Positions 57,781-64,000 of a stretch of 64,000 nucleotides of DNA are shown here, piece by piece. Source of the DNA: Notamacropus eugenii. Its lineage: Eukaryota; Chordata; Mammalia; Diprotodontia; Macropodidae. The stretch spans positions 11,383,001 to 11,447,000 of the forward strand of contig NC_092872.1 in the NCBI RefSeq assembly GCF_028372415.1, read 5' to 3'. Numbering within the stretch: the stretch's first letter is position 1; every line of letters starts with the position of its first letter. Below the pieces are notes generated by a model. That model did no database searches and had not been told where the DNA came from. It worked only from the letters and a program-made list of their open reading frames with translations. Both the position numbers and the translations under genes were made by a program.

Positions 57781-58641
57781 GTCAGGAAAGACTCGGGGGT
57801 TGTATCTGCTTCTGACCTAACCCCAATTCCTGTTGCCATAGCTCATTCCAACCTCAATGGACAGGTCCCCATCCTTGGTGGGTTTCAGATATATCTCTCT
57901 CCTGAATGCAGGGAACCAAAGGAGCTCTAGTGGGAATTGGAGGGTTAGACAATTGGGTCAATTGTCCAACTCTTAGGTCTTATGAAGGTCCTACCAGACT
58001 CTGGTGCCTCTGCCATACCATTGTTCCTTCCAAAGACCGGTGTTTCTATGGGTCTAGCCTTACTCCCTCTTCCTTGAACAGCAGGTTGAGGCAGCAGAGA
58101 ATGGTTTGTTTTTTTAATAACTAAAGAGACCTGCCTACAGAGCAGTAATGCATTGTCAGACAGTCTACTCCTAGCCCTTTGACCTCATAAATATGATTCC
58201 AAAAGGAAAGGTGGGTGACATGAAATCCTCTGACCAAGTGGGGCAGGCTAGGCTGGGACCCAAGTGAAGGGGGAAGGGGCAACAGCTGGTTGGAGACATC
58301 TGGAGCTATCCAGGCTAGGGAATGAGAAAAGTAAAAGGCCTGACTCAAGGAGAAAACATAAGGACAGGAAGATACACATAGAGAAACCTACCACATGTGC
58401 AAATCCATAAAGATGCACCCAATACAAACATGTGATATACAGGGATTTAGACAACCCAGAGAAATACACACAACACAGAGACAAAACATATAGACGTCCA
58501 AATATGGTCAAGATTCATGGCTCATCTATGACCAAGGTGAGGGCTCAGTTTGGACACCTGACCCCTTTAACAATAAAGACTGATAATGATACATTCACAA
58601 ATTCCCTGCACAAACTCACCCCAAACACATAGGAACATAAA

Positions 58642-58745
58642 TCTAGCTTGGGAAAAAACTTCAGAGGTCATATAGTCCAATTCCCTCATAAAACAGATGA
58701 GGCAACTGACTTGTCCAAGGTCACCCAGGTAAAGAGTAAGCATTC
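58642..58745 (-). mobile_element. MIR SINE
   Basis: CATAAAACAGATGAGGCAAC, ACTTGTCCAAGGTCACCCAG. Confidence 0.7.
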
Positions 58746-58859
58746 AGACATACAGAGACATTTAGGTCTAATCAGATGCTCATGAATGCAGGTTTTGCAC
58801 ATGTTCTGAACAGAAGGACTACTATATAGATGATCTAATATGCTATATAAACATGCGTT

Positions 58860-58945
58860 GCTACTCAAAATCACCAAATCTCAGAGCTGGAAGGGGCCCC
58901 AGAGATCATTTAGTCCAGCCTGAACAAGAATCCCCCTACATGTTG
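58860..58945 (-). mobile_element. CR1/L3 LINE 3'-end fragment
   Basis: CAGAGCTGGAAGGGGCCCCA followed by ATCATTTAGTCCAGCCTG. Confidence 0.55.
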
Positions 58946-59199
58946 GTCAAATAAACAACACAGAAGTAGTCTAGATCCTAATTCCAAATTTCACAACAGA
59001 ATACAGTTGTATAACTAAGCATCATTATCATATGCTCTCGGAGCACATGGAAAAGGCAGGGTGCTCTGGGGACAGAGAGTTACAGTCTAAGCTACGGTAT
59101 GTCTCTTCTCTGAATGCTCAGCCTTGGCCCTGGTCCCAGCTCTCTGGCAGGGTGGCCAAAAAGAGACTGGAAACCCCCAGAGATTATTGAGTCTGTCCT

Positions 59200-59425
59200 T
59201 TGGTCAACTAGTTGTTTGGCTAATTGATTGGCATGAAAGCCATGAAGTCAGCTAGAATGTCCAGTTACGGGTCTATCAGTCAATTATACAAGCAGTGAGT
59301 TATTCCATCGTTGGCTGGCCTATCAGTCAGTCACTGAAGCCATCAGTCACCTGGTCAATCATCTAGAAAGCTGCTGTTCAATCAATCAGTCAGCTTATCA
59401 GTTGCTCAAGTGATCATTCAGCTGC
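59200..59425 (+). repeat. degenerate (CAGTCAAT)n-type tandem repeat
   Basis: TCTATCAGTCAATTA, CTATCAGTCAGTCAC and TTCAATCAATCAGTCAG words recur through about 220 bases. Confidence 0.65.
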
Positions 59426-59649
59426 CTAGTCGTACCAAAAAGAGATGTACCTTAGGTTCTCAGGGGGGAGATCCAGGGAGGAAAGACCCACTCCTTCCCC
59501 TTTGTTACCATATAAATGACAAGGAGCAGAACCCCATCCCCAACTCTGCTATTCATTTTTTTCAAGGAAATTGGGGTCTAGAAAAGGACAAGTTCTCTCT
59601 AGGACAATCTTAAATATTGCAAGTGCACAGCAAGGTACAAACATCCCAC

Positions 59650-59868
59650 CTTGGTGATGGTGTGAAAGAGGATAAAGATGATGATAAGAATTATGATGGT
59701 GATGAGGGGTGACATAATAACAATAGTGCTGATAAAGATGGTGGATGTTGTGATGTTAACAGTGATGAAGATCGAATGAGAGTGATGATGACATGGCAGA
59801 TGGTAATGGTGATCAGGACAGAGATGACAATGATGAAAACGGCAGTGATGGAGATAGAATGGGAAAGC
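59650..59868 (+). repeat. degenerate (GAT)n trinucleotide tract
   Basis: GATGATGA, GTGATGG and ATGATGGTG words; resumes at 60038-60100. It is complementary in sense to the CAT/CAC tract at 51660. Confidence 0.8.
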
Positions 59869-60330
59869 ATGTCTTTATTAAGTGCTTGCTACGTGTCAGG
59901 CACTCTGCTAAGTCCTGGGAATACAAATAGAATATTTCTCATACAGTTCCCATTCTAACGGGAAAAGACAATATATAAAGGATGATTTGTGTTCATGTTC
60001 TGTTGACATCAACCAGAAAGGCCAGATAGCACTTAGATTATGGTGATGGTGGCAATGGTGGTAGTGGTAATGGTAAATGGCAATCATGATGATTTTAGGA
60101 GATCGGGCCCTTACCCTCAAAGAGGTCCCAGCCCAATGACAAAATACAGTGAAAACAGACACAGATCACAGCAACAACAACATCTCAACAAATACAAATA
60201 ATTATGGTGCAAGTGGAGACCTTCATGGTATGTAGATACCAGCTAAAGAAATTATCAGAATGGAGTTAAACAGAGAAGGTTTCATGGAGAAGACTGGGGG
60301 AAAAAAACATTCTAGAACTGGAAACCCCAA
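59868..60330 (+). mobile_element. ancient unnamed repeat fragment split by GAT-rich DNA
   Basis: TCTTTATTAAGTGCTTGCTA, GTGTCAGGCACTCTGCTAAG, CTTACCCTCAAAGAGGTCCC. Confidence 0.6.
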
Positions 60331-60820
60331 ATAGCCAGTGAGTGAATCCAGAGATCATGTCCTCTTTCCCTCTCCTCTTCCCAAAAACATATTTTCAGCA
60401 GCTTCTCCCAGCCAGCCACTGCCCCTCCCCATGGTCCTCAGTGCTTAGCCTTCATCACCTCCCCACTTCCACATCTCCTGCCTTTTTCTGACTGTCTAAA
60501 GCTACCTTCTCCCTGTCTGTCCCCACCCTTAGTCCCTGCTGGTAGCTTGGGAAGGGGGAATTGAAATGAAATAAGAGTAGACTCGATCCCTAGGGGGCTA
60601 AGGAATGCTGTGGGTAGATGTGTCACGCCATGTTGGCTGGGCAAGAGCCAAGGCGAGTGGCGGGGCCTGGGGAGCTTGTGGTTGGGCCCTAAGCCCTCGG
60701 GAAAGCCAGGAGGAGAAGGCGGGGAACAGGCATTTGGTTCCAATTGAGGGAAGTCTGGAGCCAAGCCTGCTGTGAGGGAGCCCCCCCACCCAGGCCCTCT
60801 CTTCCTTTCACAGCATACGA

Positions 60821-60823
60821 ACA

Positions 60824-60882
<59 letters not shown>

Positions 60883-60883
60883 A
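60821..60883 (+). repeat. (CA)n microsatellite
   Basis: About 30 CA units with two interruptions. Confidence 0.97.
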
Positions 60884-61262
60884 GTCCTAGACAGACATGT
60901 GGGCACATATAGAAATGTATAGAGGCAACCATATACAGCCACACATTTTAGACAGACCTATATGTTTACATCCAGAACAAAGCAGACACATACACACAAG
61001 CTCCCACATACTCAAATGTTTAAGTACCACAATGGACACATAGACACACAGAAGACACATAGGAAATTCACAGATACAACAAATATACCTGTGCTGGCAC
61101 CCTAAACACGAATGTATACCCATACATGCATGGACTCATAGACATTTTCCCACAAATACATTCACCTGCACAGGTATACACATACAAAGACACACCAACC
61201 CGTATCAATGATGTGCACAGACATGCAGAGACACACATCGAGGATTCATACATACACACTCA
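60884..61262 (+). repeat. degenerate CA/CATA-rich tract
   Basis: ACACATAC, AGACACA and CATACA words decay over about 380 bases after the pure CA run. Cys/Val-rich minus frames here are compositional. Confidence 0.65.
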
Positions 61263-61864
61263 CTGCTAACTGAAACCAGGAGAAATCAACTCTCTTCAGA
61301 GCCAATTGAATCATCATTGGCCCTGGAAGCCTTTAGTGCCAGAGAGATGTGGTCAATTAACTTCTCCCTCCAGCCCCTGACTCCCCCTTCTCCTCCTCAA
61401 CCCTCCCTCCCAGCTCCTGTCTCTCACTCCTACTTCACTTGTCCTCCCTCCCTCTCACAGGAACCCTTGGCTGGGTAGCCTTTCTTGGCACTGTTTTCCC
61501 CATCTCTTGTTGCCTCCCATCAACCTTGTAGCCTCGTAGGAGGCCTTAGAAATCCAAACATCCCATTTCTCCCTCAAACACAGGGAAGGTGGCAACTCCC
61601 AGCAACTTCAGTGGCCCTTCCCTGTTCAGAATTCCATAGCTATCTGAGAAGAGATGCCATCTGTGCCCTGTATGATCCGGAGAGAAGGGAAGAGAGGGAC
61701 AGTTGGGGAAAACCTCCAAACTTTCCCCTGTTTTCTGAGTCTCTGCTCCCTTGATCACCTTTATCAAGTCTGGGAATTCTCAGATATAGGGTCAATAAGA
61801 TCCAATTAGACCCCCTTGGGTCAGGATGTTACTCTCTGCCTGGATCACTGTAAAAGCTTCTCCA

Positions 61865-62005
61865 AAGTATAGAGTATCAGATCTGGATGAGGCTATAAAG
61901 ATCATCTTATTCATCCCCCTCATTTTAGGGAGAGGAAAGAGAATTCCAAGGCACTAAAGTGATTTGTCCAAGATCACATTATTAGTGAGACAGTTTATAT
62001 TTCAT
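61865..62005 (-). mobile_element. MIR SINE
   Basis: CCCCTCATTTTAGGGAGAGG, GATTTGTCCAAGATCACATT. Confidence 0.7.
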
Positions 62006-62039
62006 ACCATCTCTTAAGAGGTCTCTTGTCTTTACCCTT

Positions 62040-62262
62040 TATCTCTTCCTATCCATCCTTCACATGCTACCGGACATCTTCTTTATTTATATTTCTAACT
62101 GGGCATTTCCCTCTGCTCAAAAATCTTCAGTGGTTCCCACTTGCCTCCTGAGAAAATTTCAGTCTCCTTTTCCTGGCATTCAAAGTCCCACATATACTGA
62201 GACCATCTTCTGGACCCAGTAAGTGCTTAGTAAAATGTTTGAATTGACTTGGATTAGACTGA
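62040..62262 (+). mobile_element. L2 LINE fragment
   Basis: CTCAAAAATCTTCAGTGGTT, CCTGGCATTCAAAGTCCCAC, AAGTGCTTAGTAAAATGTTT. Confidence 0.7.
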
Positions 62263-62269
62263 ATTGAGT

Positions 62270-63180
62270 TGAATTTGCAATCCAAAACTATATAGCTATG
62301 GTTTTCTTAATACTTCCTTGTAAAAAGGAAGAAAATTGAGAGACATTCTTAGAGAACATTGCGAACAGGTTAGAAACTTACAGAAATACTTTTGGAACAA
62401 GCAGTTATCAATTCCCCAAGCAATAACAAATGCCATAACAGGTGCACACCATGAGATTCGTAATCAGAAGTGGTGTGCCTCAGGAGAAAGCCTATGAAAT
62501 GGCTAAGATCCAAGGTGGTATTCCATGAACTGAGCCAACAGCAGGCTGACATGAAGTGCATAAGCAGTGACTGAGTCCTGCAAAGTTGTTCATGGAAATA
62601 GGGTTTAGGATGGTAATTTGGGACTGGGTCATTGCCGTCAGAAATTACACAAGGACTATGCACAAGGAGTACAGATCTAGTGATCGATAGAAATGATTCC
62701 AAGAAATAGCAGACTCTCTGCAGCCTCACTGCAGATTGTATAAAAATTAGGGCCTGCTATGTACCTAGCAAGATGACCTGGGATGGCTAATCTCCACTCT
62801 AGAAATACAGATCTCAAACTGTCCTGGAGAACTCAACCAACGACCTGTATTGAAACCAGTCCATTATCACTAACAGTACTGTTGCCTGGACCTCACAAAT
62901 TTTAAAAACATTTTTGATAAATGTCTCCATCCCAAATATGTATAATCTCCAAATGGCATGGAACAAACCATTTTCAAAATATAGAGACAAGGTATAAGAA
63001 ATCAAAATCTTATGGGAACAGGATGAGGTTTTGTATCATTCTCATCATACTGTCTACTACTGGAGTTTTCCTAAGGATGTTTTCAGTGAGAATGACCTGA
63101 TATCCAAATTTTTTTATTCAGCTACAAGAAGCAGTAATTTTATTCACTGAGTAAAAAGGAATAAATAAATAAAAGATAGT
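62270..63180 (+). other. unassigned block ending in an A-rich tail; possible retrocopy
   Basis: Not recognised. The end (GGAATAAATAAATAAAAG at 63159-63176) looks like a retroposed poly(A) tail. A + frame near 62450-62525 reads RSGVPQEKAYEMAKIQGG before a stop, more protein-like than its surroundings. The 119-residue minus frame 62370-62729 has no recognised domain. Confidence 0.3.
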
Positions 63181-63342
63181 GGCTTGCCCCTTGAACTTCA
63201 CCAAACAAGATGAGAATAAGTTTATATGAAGGAGAGGAAGAAGACAATGCAACATGGCCAGTAATTCAGGGATGTCCCAATTTGTCAGTGCTGTTGCCCA
63301 ATCTGACCCTCCAGATCAAAACTCCTTTGCACCTTAGTAATA

Positions 63343-63595
63343 ATAATGTTGTTGGTGTACAGTCATTTTGGTCATGTCTGATTCTTTGTGACCCCACTGG
63401 GGATTTTCTTAGCAAAGATACTGCAGTGGTTTGCCATTTCCTTCCCCAGCTCATTTCACAGATGAGGAAATGGAGGTAGACAAGGTTAAGTAATTTGCCC
63501 ATGGCCAGGCAATTAGTGTCTGAAGTCAAATTTTCGTTCAGGTCCTCCTGACTCCAGACCTGGCACTCTATCCACCATGCCACCTAGATCCCTTA
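63343..63595 (-). mobile_element. marsupial tRNA-derived SINE
   Basis: Inverted full-length copy: TTGGTCATGTCTGATTCTTT, GGGATTTTCTTAGCAAAGAT, CTCCTGACTCCAGACCTGG, CTATCCACCATGCCACCTAG. Confidence 0.9.
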
Positions 63596-63599
63596 CAAC

Positions 63600-63960
63600 A
63601 ACAACTCTGAGATTTGCAAAGCCCTTGTCATACATTATCACCTTTGATCCTTACGTTCCGGTGAAGTGGAGGCTATTAAACGACGAGGTAAACGACAGAT
63701 AAGATTTAGGCAGATTAAATGACTTACCCAGGTACACACAGCTCATAGTAGCTGAAGCAGAATTTGAAACTAGCTCTCCTGACTCGACATCCAACACTTA
63801 TGAGGGACTGACTTACAGAACCTTGCACTTGGGAATCATACGATCACAGGTTGGAAGCTGGAAGGAACCTTTCACAGGCTATGTTGTCCAACTCCCTCAT
63901 TTTAAAGATGAAGGACCTGGGGTCTAGAGGAATAAAATGAGGAAGACTCATTGATGGGAG
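63600..63960 (-). mobile_element. two inverted MIR/THER SINEs
   Basis: 63600-63805 (TTTGCAAAGCCCTTGTCATA, ATGACTTACCCAGGTACACA) and 63830-63960 (GGTTGGAAGCTGGAAGGAAC, CCTCATTTTAAAGATGAAGG). Confidence 0.65.
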
Positions 63961-64000
63961 TCTTTCATCGAAGGACAGTCTTGTGAAAGAGGATCCTATT

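Larger units (their letters stand above)
43380..64000 (+). other. PTH1R: PTH1R first coding intron (5' part, continues past the window)
   Basis: No segment in these 20.6 kb reads as the next receptor exon (the start of the mature extracellular domain). The intron is therefore taken to run past the window end, which fits the long S-E1 intron known in mammals. Besides the repeats listed separately, these stretches look single-copy with no gene or clear element: 43386-43690, 45560-45865, 46080-46640, 47950-48420, 48515-48955, 49320-49655, 50675-51655, 52035-52400, 53100-53610, 54645-55275, 55495-55755, 56150-57245, 57785-58640, 58950-59195, 60335-60820 and 61265-61865. Short open frames in them show no conserved domain, and most overlap MIR or simple-sequence DNA. 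Confidence 0.7.

Overview
This is a vertebrate, almost certainly marsupial (opossum-type), genomic window. It is intron- and repeat-dominated, with no prokaryotic or organellar signal. Three observations point to a marsupial: many tRNA-derived SINEs of the MAR1/MON1/WALLSI type, many MIR/THER, L2, CR1/L3 and RTE copies, and L1-family elements that include an ORF1-only 'half-L1' (HAL1-like) type. The one host gene I can name agrees: a 25-codon signal-peptide exon at 43305-43379 that matches the start of the parathyroid hormone/PTHrP receptor PTH1R and, as I recall it, is especially close to the cloned opossum kidney receptor.

Layout. About 1-30900 is repeat-rich DNA with no host exon that I can recognise. 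1390-4690 is an L1 fragment broken by an ORF1-only element. 8100-12830 holds CR1/L3 pieces, MIRs and two opposed SINEs. 12835-20990 is a nested complex: RTE LINE copies carry a nearly full-length HAL1-like element (13403-16143) bounded by perfect 15-bp target-site duplications, plus L1 pieces and a perfect 54-bp palindrome. 21000-27055 is L1 3' halves in both orientations. 27225-30900 is an ancient unnamed repeat family and CR1/L3. From about 30900 to 40800 repeats thin out (MIR, L2, CR1/L3, simple repeats), with a long purine tract at 39826-40312. About 41030-43400 is a GC/CpG-rich promoter region with GC boxes, ending in the PTH1R signal exon. The remaining 20.6 kb (43380-64000) is read as the first coding intron of PTH1R. 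It contains a striking degenerate tandem array of about 25 units of roughly 37 bp, other degenerate arrays, MIR/L2/SINE copies and single-copy DNA. I did not find the next coding exon (the start of the mature receptor), so it probably lies beyond the window.

There are no tRNA or rRNA genes, CRISPR arrays or operons. I found no convincing new biological system. The items most worth checking are the intronic tandem array, the palindrome, the dated nested insertion, the dispersed 24-bp minisatellite family and the alternative promoter/5' exon signals of PTH1R. Repeat boundaries are by eye, good to perhaps 10-40 bp unless target-site duplications are given.
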